Under the pieces are notes generated by a model. It searched no databases. It was given only the letters and a program-made list of their open reading frames with translations, and had not been told where the DNA came from. This document shows, one piece after another, positions 53,727-62,550 of a stretch of DNA of 64,000 nucleotides. Each line of letters begins with the position of its first letter. Position 1 is the first letter of the stretch. The position numbers were made by a program, and so were the translations under genes. The stretch is taken from contig CANMJH010000001.1 in the NCBI GenBank assembly GCA_947498125.1, positions 124,001 through 188,000 on the forward strand, written 5' to 3'. Source of the DNA: an uncultured Nioella sp. GTDB taxonomy: Bacteria > Pseudomonadota > Alphaproteobacteria > Rhodobacterales > Rhodobacteraceae.

Positions 53727-53949
53727 CTGCGCATTCCTGAATTTCTTTGGCATGTGTCGCCGGACGTCAAAGGCCAGCTTACGTCACCTGGCCCGGACTG
53801 TCTGTGTCTATAAGCGGCATTTTGCAGATCATACCCCCCAGAAAAAAGCGGTTTCTTGCAAGTTTGCGTCATATTCCGTGACGGAAGTCCATGTTCACCA
53901 CGTGTTGGTCCTTACTGCTTAGCGCGAGCAGCAGGAAAAAGGGAACTTC

Positions 53950-55458
53950 ATGACAAAAGAAATTTATAAATTCGCGGGCGCCCTCGTGGTGACGCTTTCC
54001 GCGACAGTAACGCAGGCGGAAGACGCGATTGAGCAGGTCGATCAGGCGGCGCTAAACGCATTGGTGGCCGCAGGCGACATGCAGGCCGCCTTTAACGAGG
54101 CATTTGATCTGGGCGATGAGCTGACCGAACATAGCTTTACCCGCGACGCCGGGGTGGGCGCAAATATCGGCGAGGGGCGGCTTTTTTCGCGATTTCCGCG
54201 CGCTGATCTTGACGGGCCGGGTGAATGGGCGACGCATTTTCCCGTTCGTGAAGGCGGGGCAAACGCCACATCCTGCATTGCGTGCCACAACGCGCCGATG
54301 GCCAATGGGGCCGGGGATATTGCTGTGAATGTCTTGGTTGACCCCGCCCATACAGGCGATCCGGCACTATTTCTTGAGCGGAACACCCTGCCGCTCTTCG
54401 CGCTTGCGGTGCCGCAATTGCTTGCCGAAGAGATGAGCCAAGACTTGATGGTGGCGCGATATGATGCGTTGACGATGGCGTGCGCAGATGGGGCAGCCGA
54501 GGCAGCGCTTGAAGCCAATGGGGTTGATTTTGGCCAGATTTCGGTCATCCGCACCAATGCAGAGCCATGCATGACCGAAATCGACTATTCTGGCCTGAAT
54601 GGCGTTGATGAAGATCTGATCATCCGTCCCTTTGGCTGGAAAGGGAACCATTCCACAATTCGCGCCTTTACCCGCAACGCGGCTCATAATGAGCTGGGCC
54701 TGCAAGCCGTTGAACTCGTCGGGTTTCAAGATGGCGATTATGATGGCGTCACGGGCGAGCTAAGTGTTGGCGACATGACTGCCCTGACGCTTTACATGGC
54801 GGGATTGGAGCGCCCCGTGACCACTCTGGAACTGGCCGAAATAGGGTTGGTCGAGCTGGGAGAGGGGCAGGCCGAGCAAATCAATTGGGGTGAGACCGTC
54901 TTTGCGGATGTCGGCTGCGCCTCGTGCCATGTCCCTGAAATGATTATCGAAACGCCGATTTTTAGTGAGCCATCTGCGACGCATGGCTTCTTCGATGCAC
55001 GTTTTCCTGACGGGTCCGATCCCGTCATGCACGGGCTGGCAATCGCAGAGGCCGTTCAGTTTGATTTGACCACGGACCAGCCAAATAACAGGTTTGAGGT
55101 TGAGGGCGTCACCCATCATCTCGGTGCGTTACCAGTGGCCGAAAACGGTGGAGCAATTGCGGCGTGGTTCACAGATTTCCGGCGTCACGACATGGGGCCG
55201 GACCTGTCTGATCCCGCCGATCCGCTTGGCATTGGTGCATCAGTCTTTCTGACCCGCTCGCTTGCCGGCGTTGGGTCCACCGGGCCGTGGCTGCATGACG
55301 GGCGCGCGACCACGCTGAACGAGGCGATCTTGGCCCATGGCGGCGCTGCAGCTGATGTGCGTGACGCCTATGCCGCACGCGACGCGGAAGATCAGGCGGC
55401 ACTTGTGGCGTTTTTGGAAAATCTGGTGATCTACGCCCCTGAAGAGGAAGAACACTGA
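53950..55458 (+). CDS. Periplasmic di-haem c-type cytochrome (DHOR family, DUF1111/COG3488-like)
   Basis: 502 residues with a signal peptide (YKFAGALVVTLSATVTQAED). Two haem-attachment motifs: C109-IAC-H113 and C323-ASC-H327. The architecture and length match di-haem oxidoreductases of the COG3488 group, related to MauG/cytochrome c peroxidases. It is 223 bases from the divergent molybdenum hydroxylase operon, so a functional link as electron partner is possible, but the hydroxylase is cytoplasmic. Exported and haem-bearing: seen. Redox partner: unknown. Confidence 0.85.
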   Translation: MTKEIYKFAGALVVTLSATVTQAEDAIEQVDQAALNALVAAGDMQAAFNEAFDLGDELTEHSFTRDAGVGANIGEGRLFSRFPRADLDGPGEWATHFPVREGGANATSCIACHNAPMANGAGDIAVNVLVDPAHTGDPALFLERNTLPLFALAVPQLLAEEMSQDLMVARYDALTMACADGAAEAALEANGVDFGQISVIRTNAEPCMTEIDYSGLNGVDEDLIIRPFGWKGNHSTIRAFTRNAAHNELGLQAVELVGFQDGDYDGVTGELSVGDMTALTLYMAGLERPVTTLELAEIGLVELGEGQAEQINWGETVFADVGCASCHVPEMIIETPIFSEPSATHGFFDARFPDGSDPVMHGLAIAEAVQFDLTTDQPNNRFEVEGVTHHLGALPVAENGGAIAAWFTDFRRHDMGPDLSDPADPLGIGASVFLTRSLAGVGSTGPWLHDGRATTLNEAILAHGGAAADVRDAYAARDAEDQAALVAFLENLVIYAPEEEEH

Positions 55459-55465
55459 GCGCGTA

Positions 55466-55492
55466 CTGGTTCGGGCCAAGCGTCCGAACCAG
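55466..55492. terminator. Hairpin between convergent cytochrome and transglutaminase genes
   Basis: CTGGTTCGG (55466-55474) pairs perfectly with CCGAACCAG (55484-55492) around a nine-base loop, between two converging genes. No long T run. Confidence 0.7.
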
Positions 55493-55500
55493 ACCCGCCC

Positions 55501-56307
55501 TTATTGCTGTATTTGCAGGCTGACTTGTAGGTTTTCATTGCCGGGCCCTTGCCGGATTCCAACAATTGGGGCGGCATCTGCGTAATCGCGACCATATGCG
55601 ATACGGACATAGCGCTCATCCGGGCAATAGCCGTTCGAGACGTCAAAACCGACCCATCCGAGAGCGTCGGTATAAACCTCGCACCAAGCGTGGCTGGCCT
55701 CCTGATCGACCCTGTCGTTCATCATCAAATAGCCCGAGACATACCGGGCCGGGTAGCCAAGCGCACGGGCGGTTCCGATCATGATATGCGCGTGGTCCTG
55801 ACAGACGCCGCGCCCCTCAGTCAGAGCGGTTTCTGCACTTGTCTTACTGTTGGTTTCACCGGTTTGATATTCGACGGCTTCTCCAATCGCCTCTGACAAG
55901 TGATGCAGCCGCGCGACCGAGTCCAAATCTGCCGTTGCAGCGCGAATGTCGCGGATCAAAGTTCGCATTTGCGCGCCGGGCTTGGTTGCCTCTGTTTCCG
56001 CCTCAAAGACCCACAGCGGTGCCGGTCCCTTATGTTTTCCGACCACGCCTGACCGATCTTCAGTTTCGACAAGACCCTCGGCGCTGATCTGTACAGAGAG
56101 CGTGCCGCTATCAAGGCGAAACAAATCAGTTTGATTTCCAAAATGGTCAATGAAATCAACTTGGTGAGCGCCACCTTGAAAGCTATAATTCCAGTCTTCT
56201 ACGTTTTGAGAGATGCCATTTTGCGGACGCATCCGCAGCTTTAGCAACCCAAAGGTGACTGGTTCATCATAGCTATATTGGGTAAGATGCGTGATCTTCA
56301 GCCGCAT
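55501..56307 (-). CDS. Small transglutaminase-like protein (Anbu-linked set)
   Basis: 268 residues. N-terminal transglutaminase beta domain (THLTQYSYDEPVTFG), then the papain-like core with triad C169 (RGVCQDHAHIM), H206 (ASHAWCEVY) and D222 (WVGFDVSNG). It is a shorter relative of the 1158-residue protein at 1085-4561. It is the last gene of the ATP-grasp, alpha-E, transglutaminase unit, nine bases after alpha-E. Likely a protease or isopeptide-bond enzyme acting with those partners; activity not shown here. Confidence 0.9.
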   Translation of the reverse strand: MRLKITHLTQYSYDEPVTFGLLKLRMRPQNGISQNVEDWNYSFQGGAHQVDFIDHFGNQTDLFRLDSGTLSVQISAEGLVETEDRSGVVGKHKGPAPLWVFEAETEATKPGAQMRTLIRDIRAATADLDSVARLHHLSEAIGEAVEYQTGETNSKTSAETALTEGRGVCQDHAHIMIGTARALGYPARYVSGYLMMNDRVDQEASHAWCEVYTDALGWVGFDVSNGYCPDERYVRIAYGRDYADAAPIVGIRQGPGNENLQVSLQIQQ

Positions 56308-56316
56308 ATTGTTCCC

Positions 56317-57261
56317 CTATTCAAAAAACCGGAAATCTGACTGGATTGTTCCAGCCAATTGCGCGGTATCGGCGATGCTTGATTGCAAAAATTCGTGCAG
56401 GCCATCGTCAACAACCTGTTCGATCACGGCGTTGTTCAACCTGTCACAGATCTTATGCGCAAGCTCGTGGCTTGGATGGCGTGTTCCGTATTCTTTGGCC
56501 AAACGATCAAGCTGTCGATTGATATTCGTATAACAGAAAATCAAGGATCGCGGCATGCGGTCATCTAGCATCAAAAACTCGGCAATGCCCGTCGGCGTCA
56601 GCTCACCGCCATTTAGCCATCGATAGGCAGTGTCGGCTGACACGGATCGCAAGATGACTTCCCATTGAACGTTGTCGATATCCGAGCCGACATCAGCCGC
56701 CGAGGGTAACAGCACGTAGTATTTAACGTCCAGAATGCGAGCGGTATTGTCAGCGCGCTCCAAAAATGTCCCAAGGCGCGAGAAGGCAAAGATGTCGTTT
56801 CGCAACATCGTGCCGTGCAAGGCACCGCGCACAACGGAGGCGCGAAACCGGATTGCCGTCAGTGTATCATATAGGTTGCGTTGCGACACCGGCCGGGCAA
56901 GGACTTTCTTTACCGCCATCCAGCATTCATTCGTCGCTTCCCAGACTTCGGATGACAGGGCTGTGCGCACCATGCGTGCGTTCGATCTTGCCGCCTCGAT
57001 CGTCGAAAGGACGCTCGATGGATTGTCTTTGTCGCGTAACAGGAAATCAATGACCTGAGCAGGTTCGACGTTTTCAAATTTGGCTGTGTAGGACGCGGCT
57101 GAACCTGTTGTGGAAAGGATAGATTCCCATTCATTCTCGCCAGCGTCGCTTTTGGTCAGCGCCATGCGCCAACCGGCTTCCAATAGGCGGGCAGTGTTTT
57201 CGGCGCGCTCCAGATAGCGGAACATCCAGTACAGGCCGCCTGCGGTTTTTCCGAGCATCAT
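56317..57261 (-). CDS. Alpha-E domain protein
   Basis: 314 residues, almost entirely helical, matching the bacterial alpha-E (DUF403) family: GKTAGGLYWMFRYLERAENTARLL at the start and SRLGTFLERADNTARILDVKYY mid-protein. The repeated LERAxNTAR motifs suggest an internal duplication. The biochemical role is unknown; it nearly always accompanies a circularly permuted ATP-grasp enzyme and a transglutaminase. It is three bases from the ATP-grasp gene stop. Confidence 0.92.
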   Translation of the reverse strand: MMLGKTAGGLYWMFRYLERAENTARLLEAGWRMALTKSDAGENEWESILSTTGSAASYTAKFENVEPAQVIDFLLRDKDNPSSVLSTIEAARSNARMVRTALSSEVWEATNECWMAVKKVLARPVSQRNLYDTLTAIRFRASVVRGALHGTMLRNDIFAFSRLGTFLERADNTARILDVKYYVLLPSAADVGSDIDNVQWEVILRSVSADTAYRWLNGGELTPTGIAEFLMLDDRMPRSLIFCYTNINRQLDRLAKEYGTRHPSHELAHKICDRLNNAVIEQVVDDGLHEFLQSSIADTAQLAGTIQSDFRFFE

Positions 57262-57264
57262 CTC

Positions 57265-58692
57265 TTAATCCCCCAAAACCCAAGTGTCTTTTGTGCCGCC
57301 GCCCTGACTGGAATTCACCACCAAAGAGCCTTTCTTAAGGGCCACGCGCGTCAAACCGCCGGGCACGATATCGATCGACTTCGGCGACATCAAAACAAAG
57401 GGCCGAAGGTCGACATGGCGCGGCGCCAGACCTGCATTTGTCAGGATCGGCACAGTCGACAGCGCCAAAGTGGGCTGTGCGATATAGTTACCGGGCTTGG
57501 CGCGCAGTTTCTTTTCAAATTCGCGGATTTCTTTTTTGCTGGCTGCCGGGCCGACAAGCATGCCGTAGCCGCCTGATCCGTGCACCTCTTTCACGACCAA
57601 TTCAGCAAGATTATCTAACACGTATTTCAGGCTGTCTTCTTCTGAACATCGCCATGTCGGCACGTTTTTCAAGATTGCCTTTTCGCCCGTGTAGAACTCA
57701 ACGATATCAGGCATATAGCTATAAAGCGCTTTGTCATCGGCAATGCCAGTACCGGGCGCATTGGCCAGGGTGATCCGGCCCGCGCGATAGACATCCATGA
57801 TGCCGGGCACGCCCAAAAGGCTGTCTGGGTTAAAGGTCAGCGGATCAAGGTATTCGTCATCTACGCGCCGGTAAAGCACATCGATCGGCGTATAGCCTTG
57901 CGTTGTACGCATCGCGACGCGGCCATCCACGATTTGCAAATCATGGCTTTCAACCAGTTCTGCGCCCATTTGATCCGCCAAGAACGCGTGCTCAAAATAA
58001 GCTGAGTTATGAATGCCCGGTGTCAGAACTGCGACCATCGGTTTGCCATTGGCGCAATCGGGGGCCGATTGCGAAAGCGAGCGGCGCAGGCGTTGCGGGT
58101 AGCTGCTGACCGGGCGCACATTGAGCTGGGTAAATAGCTCGGGGAACATCTGCAGCATGGTTTCCCGGTTTTCCAACATATACGAAACGCCAGAGGGCGT
58201 GCGCGCGTTGTCTTCCAGAACAAAGAATTCGTTCTCGCCCGTTCGAACCAAATCGGTGCCGACGATATGTGTGTAAATGCCGCCCGGCGGGCAGACGCCC
58301 ATCATCTCGGGCAAAAACGCCTCGTTCTGGGCAATCAGATGCTTTGGAACGCGGCCCGCACGAATGATTTCCTGGCGGTGATAGATATCTTTAAGAAAGG
58401 CATTAAGCGCACGCACCCGCTGCTTGATGCCGCGTTCAAGATGCTGCCATTCTTTCGCTGCGATAATACGGGGGACAATATCAAAAGGGATAAGACGCTC
58501 TTGCGCTTCTTGTTGACCGTAAACATTGAACGTGATGCCTATTCGTCTGAAAAACTCTTCGGCTTGCCGTGATTTTTTACGCAAATCTTTGACGTCTTCG
58601 CCCGAAAACCATTCGTGATAGGCTTTATATGGGTCACGTGGAAGATCCGCAGTTCGCAGCATTTCGTCAAACTTGTCAGGTTCTATGGTCAT
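57265..58692 (-). CDS. Circularly permuted ATP-grasp protein, type 2
   Basis: 475 residues. Circularly permuted ATP-grasp (DUF404/407): features include DLVRTGENEFFVLEDNARTPSG, which provides Mg/ATP contacts, and VKEVHGSGGYGMLVGP with the nucleotide loop. Family predicted to form amide bonds on peptides (amidoligase). It is the first gene of the three-gene unit and would supply the ligase step. The companion Anbu and DUF2126 genes are at 1-5.7 kb. Peptide product is undefined. Confidence 0.93.
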   Translation of the reverse strand: MTIEPDKFDEMLRTADLPRDPYKAYHEWFSGEDVKDLRKKSRQAEEFFRRIGITFNVYGQQEAQERLIPFDIVPRIIAAKEWQHLERGIKQRVRALNAFLKDIYHRQEIIRAGRVPKHLIAQNEAFLPEMMGVCPPGGIYTHIVGTDLVRTGENEFFVLEDNARTPSGVSYMLENRETMLQMFPELFTQLNVRPVSSYPQRLRRSLSQSAPDCANGKPMVAVLTPGIHNSAYFEHAFLADQMGAELVESHDLQIVDGRVAMRTTQGYTPIDVLYRRVDDEYLDPLTFNPDSLLGVPGIMDVYRAGRITLANAPGTGIADDKALYSYMPDIVEFYTGEKAILKNVPTWRCSEEDSLKYVLDNLAELVVKEVHGSGGYGMLVGPAASKKEIREFEKKLRAKPGNYIAQPTLALSTVPILTNAGLAPRHVDLRPFVLMSPKSIDIVPGGLTRVALKKGSLVVNSSQGGGTKDTWVLGD

Positions 58693-58949
58693 ATTTTGAT
58701 AACTACTCCCAAACCTTATTTCCGCGCGGTGTGGCGCATTTGGTCGCGTTGGCCTGTTGGGCTTGCGACATGATGGTTAACTCTGCCAAGTTTCAACGCG
58801 AGTACAACCGCCTTATTGATAATAAACCGCTCAATTTGCGGGCAGTTTGCGTAATTTCAGGGAAGCTTGCCGTGAGGTAAATCACGCGTTGACCCAATGG
58901 CGGGGTCTCAGCAATGCTGATTGGGCGGCAGGAAAAGGAACGGATTGTT

Positions 58950-59450
58950 TTGAAAATTGCATATATTTCAGCGCCCGGGCGGGGCGATATGGATCTGATT
59001 CTGCAAGGGCTGGCGGATAGGCTGCTGGCGCGCGGCGCCCGCGTGGCGGGCGTGGTGCAAACCAACACGGATTGCGGGCCGGACAAACCCTGCGACATGG
59101 ATGTGAAAGTGCTGCCCAAAGGTCCAAAGCTGCGCATCAGCCAAACCCTTGGCCGCGGCTCACGGGGGTGCCGATTGGATGTGTCTGTTCTGGAAGAGGC
59201 GGCCGGGCATGTAGCCACCTCGCTTGAGGCAGGTCCCGACCTGCTTCTTATCAATAAATTTGGCAAACAAGAGGCGGATGGGCGCGGATTTCGCCCGGTT
59301 ATTGCCGATGCCATCCTGCGCGAGATCCCGGTAATTGTCGGCGTGAATGGCCTCAATCGCGAGAGGTTCGAGCAGTTTACGGGCGGCATCGCCAAGGCTT
59401 TGCCTGCTGATGTAGATGCGCTGGAAACATGGTTTCGCAGCGCCGACTAA
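58950..59450 (+). CDS. DUF2478 protein
   Basis: 166 residues if begun at the TTG at 58950, which has AAGGAA nine bases before; an ATG at 58914 lacks a ribosome site. The start IAYISAPGRGDMD and the ARVAGVVQTNTD, RGCRLDVSVLEEA and NKFGKQEADGRGFR motifs match DUF2478, a P-loop-like family often near molybdenum or metal uptake genes. No molybdate transporter adjoins, although a molybdenum hydroxylase is 5 kb away. Function unknown. Confidence 0.78.
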   Translation: MKIAYISAPGRGDMDLILQGLADRLLARGARVAGVVQTNTDCGPDKPCDMDVKVLPKGPKLRISQTLGRGSRGCRLDVSVLEEAAGHVATSLEAGPDLLLINKFGKQEADGRGFRPVIADAILREIPVIVGVNGLNRERFEQFTGGIAKALPADVDALETWFRSAD

Positions 59451-59497
59451 AACGCGCCTTCGCGTCGATTGCCGCCCGTGGGGTCACTGCCGCTGGC

Positions 59498-60046
59498 CTA
59501 GCGGTATAACCCGACCCCATGGGTCCAGTGCACATCGTGGTAGACAAATGAGCCGGTCATTTCTGGGTGGTAGGCACTCAGCGTTTTCATCTGAAACGCC
59601 GCGTCTGGCATGCGTAGGGACGGGCGCCGGATGTTATGGGCAACGGCCGGGGTAAACCCGCGCGGTCCATAATATTTGTTATTGCCTTCCAAAAAGACAA
59701 TCGGCGCGCCTTGCGCGTCAGCGGCTTCCAGCGCCGCCTTAATAAGCGTCGTCCCAATGCCTTGGTTCTGGACGTCGGGATGAACCCCAAGGGGCGATAG
59801 GACCATAACGTCAATCAACCGGTCCCACGCATCCACCCATGCATGAGAGACCATGACATGCCCTTTGGGTCTGTCCTGCGTGTCCACTGCAACCAGAGAG
59901 ATGACCGAAAACGCAGCTTTCAGGCGTCTTAGGTCTGCGGCAAGGGCATCGATGCCCGCATCCGGCCCAAAGGCGGCGTTGTGCAGATCATGGACGGCAT
60001 CGAAATCGTCGGGACGTTCTGCCCGTATTATGTAGGATTTTTGCAT
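59498..60046 (-). CDS. GNAT-family N-acetyltransferase (YhbS-like)
   Basis: 182 residues. GNAT core with the acetyl-CoA loop in LGVHPDVQNQGIGTTLIKAAL and the GDNKYYGPRGF-like ending (FLEGNNKYYGPRGFTPA). Such YhbS-type enzymes acetylate an amine or protein N-terminus; the substrate is unknown. It is monocistronic and converges with the DUF2478 gene. Confidence 0.9.
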   Translation of the reverse strand: MQKSYIIRAERPDDFDAVHDLHNAAFGPDAGIDALAADLRRLKAAFSVISLVAVDTQDRPKGHVMVSHAWVDAWDRLIDVMVLSPLGVHPDVQNQGIGTTLIKAALEAADAQGAPIVFLEGNNKYYGPRGFTPAVAHNIRRPSLRMPDAAFQMKTLSAYHPEMTGSFVYHDVHWTHGVGLYR

Positions 60047-60338
60047 GTTTTGAAGTCTCGTGGATCAATATCTGAAATGCCCTCTGGCTCAGATGCGCCG
60101 AGGGGCCGAATGTGACGCAATCCCTTTGGGACGATCAGGCGTGAAACACAGTCTCAAACATCAATGCTCCTGTAGTTTGAAGCGGTAAGCCGGGGCAATT
60201 CCGGTCAATGCTATGCTAGTTACGCCTTTTTCAAATCACAATGGGGCTTTGAAAGAAGAGGTGCAGAGGCGGAATGTAATTGACAATGGTAACTATAGTC
60301 CCCAAATATTGCGCGAACAAGGCTGAGGAAGGTCTATT
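60047..60338. other. Intergenic region upstream of the sulfur module
   Basis: About 290 bases between the GNAT gene and the YeeE/YedE pair, holding both promoters. A 37-codon frame starts at ATG 60212, without support. No RNA gene or convincing operator seen. Confidence 0.35.
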
Positions 60339-60770
60339 ATGGAAACCGAATTTACACCGCTTGCCAGCACCTTTGGCGGCATTCTGATCGGCAGCTCTGC
60401 CGTGCTTTTGATGTTGTTTCTAGGCCGCATCATGGGGGCAACGGGCGTGCTTGCCGGGCTTCTGAGCCCTGCCAGCCGCGATGACTTTATCTGGCGCGCC
60501 GCGGTTGTTGCTGGGATGATTACCGGGCCGTTGATCCTTTTGGGTGTCACCGGGTCTTTCCCTGCAGTGCAGGTGCCTGTTTCCACCCCTATGTTGATCG
60601 CCGGCGGCTTTATTGTCGGGTTGGGCGTCACATTTGGCTCTGGCTGCACGTCTGGCCACGGAGTGTGCGGGATGGCCCGCCTGTCGCCGCGGTCGATCGC
60701 AGCAACGCTTACTTTTATGATCACCTGCGGTGCCACAGTCTTTTTGATCCGCCACGTCTTTGGAGCTTAA
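60339..60770 (+). CDS. YeeE/YedE-family sulfur transport protein (first half)
   Basis: 143 residues, three or four membrane segments. It carries the family signature FGSGCTSGHGVCGMARLSPRS, with Cys in the sulfur-conducting path. YeeE/TsuA-type proteins move thiosulfate, sulfide or other sulfur species across the inner membrane. The partner half is encoded next. Strong ribosome site (GAGGAAGG). Part of a persulfide-handling unit. Confidence 0.9.
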   Translation: METEFTPLASTFGGILIGSSAVLLMLFLGRIMGATGVLAGLLSPASRDDFIWRAAVVAGMITGPLILLGVTGSFPAVQVPVSTPMLIAGGFIVGLGVTFGSGCTSGHGVCGMARLSPRSIAATLTFMITCGATVFLIRHVFGA

Positions 60771-60774
60771 GCCC

Positions 60775-61212
60775 ATGCGCATTCTTACAGCCTTCTTCAT
60801 CGGCGCGGTTTTTGGCCTCGGCATCTCAATTTCAGGCATGGCGAACCCCGCAAAAGTCCTGAATTTCTTTGATGTTGCTGGAACTTGGGACCCCAGCCTT
60901 GCCTTTGTTATGGGGGGCGCTTTGATCACAACCGCCATCGGGTATCGGTTCGTGTTGCCGCGCCCTCGGCCAATTTTCGACAATGACTTCCTTTTGCCGA
61001 CGGCGCGCCAGTTGGATGGTAAGCTTATCGGCGGCGCCGCGGTATTCGGCATCGGTTGGGGGATCGCTGGATTTTGTCCCGGAGGCGCCTTGCCCGCAAT
61101 TGGCACCGGCAATCCTTCAGTTCTTATCTTCGTTGCAGCGGTGATCGGTGGTATCCTAGCGGCCCGCGCCCTGATGCGGTTCAATGCGCCCTCTGCGCCA
61201 AGTCAGGCCTGA
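60775..61212 (+). CDS. YeeE/YedE-family sulfur transport protein (second half)
   Basis: 145 residues from ATG 60775; an in-frame ATG at 60760 overlaps the previous stop. Four membrane segments with the complementary signature WGIAGFCPGGALPAIGTGN, including the conserved Cys. In many bacteria the two halves are one protein; here they are separate, four bases apart. Together they are probably a sulfur-species importer or exporter for the persulfide dioxygenase that follows. Confidence 0.9.
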   Translation: MRILTAFFIGAVFGLGISISGMANPAKVLNFFDVAGTWDPSLAFVMGGALITTAIGYRFVLPRPRPIFDNDFLLPTARQLDGKLIGGAAVFGIGWGIAGFCPGGALPAIGTGNPSVLIFVAAVIGGILAARALMRFNAPSAPSQA

Positions 61213-61235
61213 CGCATCTTTAAACGAGGTGAAAA

Positions 61236-62120
61236 ATGACCAGCTACCCTGTTGATATGAGCCTCACCCCCGATGTCGAGGCGTTTTTCGACGAAGCGAC
61301 CAACACGATCAGCTATGTGGTGAAAGACCCCAATTCCTCCGCCTGCGCGATTATCGATTCAGTGATGGATATCGACTATGCCGCAGGGCGCATCACCTAT
61401 GAGCATGCCGACCAGATGATCGCCTATATTCGCGACAACGGTCTTGATCTGGAATGGTTGATCGAAAGCCATGTCCATGCCGATCATCTTTCTGCCGCGC
61501 CTTATATTCAAGAAAAGCTCGGCGGGAAAATCGGCATCGGCGCCAAAATCATGGTCATTCAGGACACGTTTGGCAAAATCTTCAATGAAGGCACCGAGTT
61601 TCAGCGCGACGGCAGTCAGTTTGATCGGCTTTTCGAAGATGGCGACACGTATATGATCGGCACAATGCCAGCTGTCGCAATTTTTTCACCCGGTCACACG
61701 CCGGCTTGCATGGTTCATGTCATGGGCAATGCGGCCTTTGCGGGCGATACGCTGTTTATGCCGGATGGCGGTTCGGCGCGCGCCGATTTCCCCGGTGGAG
61801 ATGCAGGCGAACTTTATGATTCCATTATGAAAGTTCTGGAGCTGCCGGATGAGATGCGGCTTTTCATGTGCCATGATTACGGACCAAACGGGCGCGCAAT
61901 TGCGTGGGAAACGACTGTCGCGGAAGAGCGGGAAAAGAACATACATGTCGGAGCGGGCAAAACCCGGGAAGAGTTCATCGCCTTCCGCACGGAGCGCGAT
62001 AAGCAGCTTGACATGCCCAAGCTCATAATCCCATCTCTGCAAGTCAATATGCGGGCTGGTGAAATCCCGCGGGACAAGGATGGCAATCCGGTGTTAAAGG
62101 TCCCGGTAAACGGGCTTTAA
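61236..62120 (+). CDS. Metallo-beta-lactamase-fold persulfide dioxygenase (ETHE1/BLH type)
   Basis: 294 residues. Metal-binding HxHxDH at residues 79-84 (SHVHADHLSA), the second His in FSPGHTPACMVH, FAGDTLFM with the bridging Asp, and the C-terminal CHDYGP. This pattern matches persulfide dioxygenases (ETHE1 and the C-terminal domain of BLH) that oxidise glutathione persulfide to sulfite. It is 23 bases after the YeeE/YedE pair and 22 before the phosphatase-like gene, forming a sulfide detoxification unit. Confidence 0.92.
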   Translation: MTSYPVDMSLTPDVEAFFDEATNTISYVVKDPNSSACAIIDSVMDIDYAAGRITYEHADQMIAYIRDNGLDLEWLIESHVHADHLSAAPYIQEKLGGKIGIGAKIMVIQDTFGKIFNEGTEFQRDGSQFDRLFEDGDTYMIGTMPAVAIFSPGHTPACMVHVMGNAAFAGDTLFMPDGGSARADFPGGDAGELYDSIMKVLELPDEMRLFMCHDYGPNGRAIAWETTVAEEREKNIHVGAGKTREEFIAFRTERDKQLDMPKLIIPSLQVNMRAGEIPRDKDGNPVLKVPVNGL

Positions 62121-62142
62121 CCAACCAAAAGGGGTAGGGGTG

Positions 62143-62550
62143 ATGGATCTCAGACGTATAAATGACGACGTGTCGGTCGCGCCGCAAATCGCAATTGAGG
62201 ACGTGGCCGAGCTGGCTGCGATGGGCTTTCGTTCGGTTATCTGCAACCGCCCGGATAACGAAGACCCGGGTCAACCGGACTGGGCCATGATTGAGGCTGC
62301 CGCGAAAGAGGCTGGGCTTGAGACACGCTTTATGCCCGTTATGTCCGGCGGCGTTTGTCTTGAGGATGGTGATAGCTTTCGCGCGGCGCTTTCGGAACTG
62401 CCCAAACCGCTATTGGCCTATTGCCGCTCTGGCACGCGCTGCGCGCAGCTTTGGACGCTCAGCCAAGCGGGCGACACCCCGGCAGATGAGATCGTAAGTG
62501 CCTGCGCCGGGGCCGGTTATGATGTCAGAGGGCTGGTTTCCAGAGGCTGA
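62143..62550 (+). CDS. BLH-type phosphatase-like sulfurtransferase (TIGR01244 family)
   Basis: 135 residues from ATG 62143 (a GTG at 62140 is also possible). Cysteine-phosphatase fold: SVICNRPDNEDPGQP is the N-terminal hallmark and C94 lies in AYCRSGTRCAQLW, the C-x-x-G-x-R active site. In Agrobacterium and Xylella this domain is fused to the metallo-beta-lactamase domain as BLH; here it is a separate gene just downstream. It probably transfers sulfur. Its end overlaps the convergent Rrf2 gene by 34 bases. Confidence 0.9.
   Translation: MDLRRINDDVSVAPQIAIEDVAELAAMGFRSVICNRPDNEDPGQPDWAMIEAAAKEAGLETRFMPVMSGGVCLEDGDSFRAALSELPKPLLAYCRSGTRCAQLWTLSQAGDTPADEIVSACAGAGYDVRGLVSRG

Noticed and set aside
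60212-60325. A 37-codon frame ahead of the YeeE/YedE gene
   Set aside because: No ribosome site, no homology and no hydrophobic segment; insufficient support.
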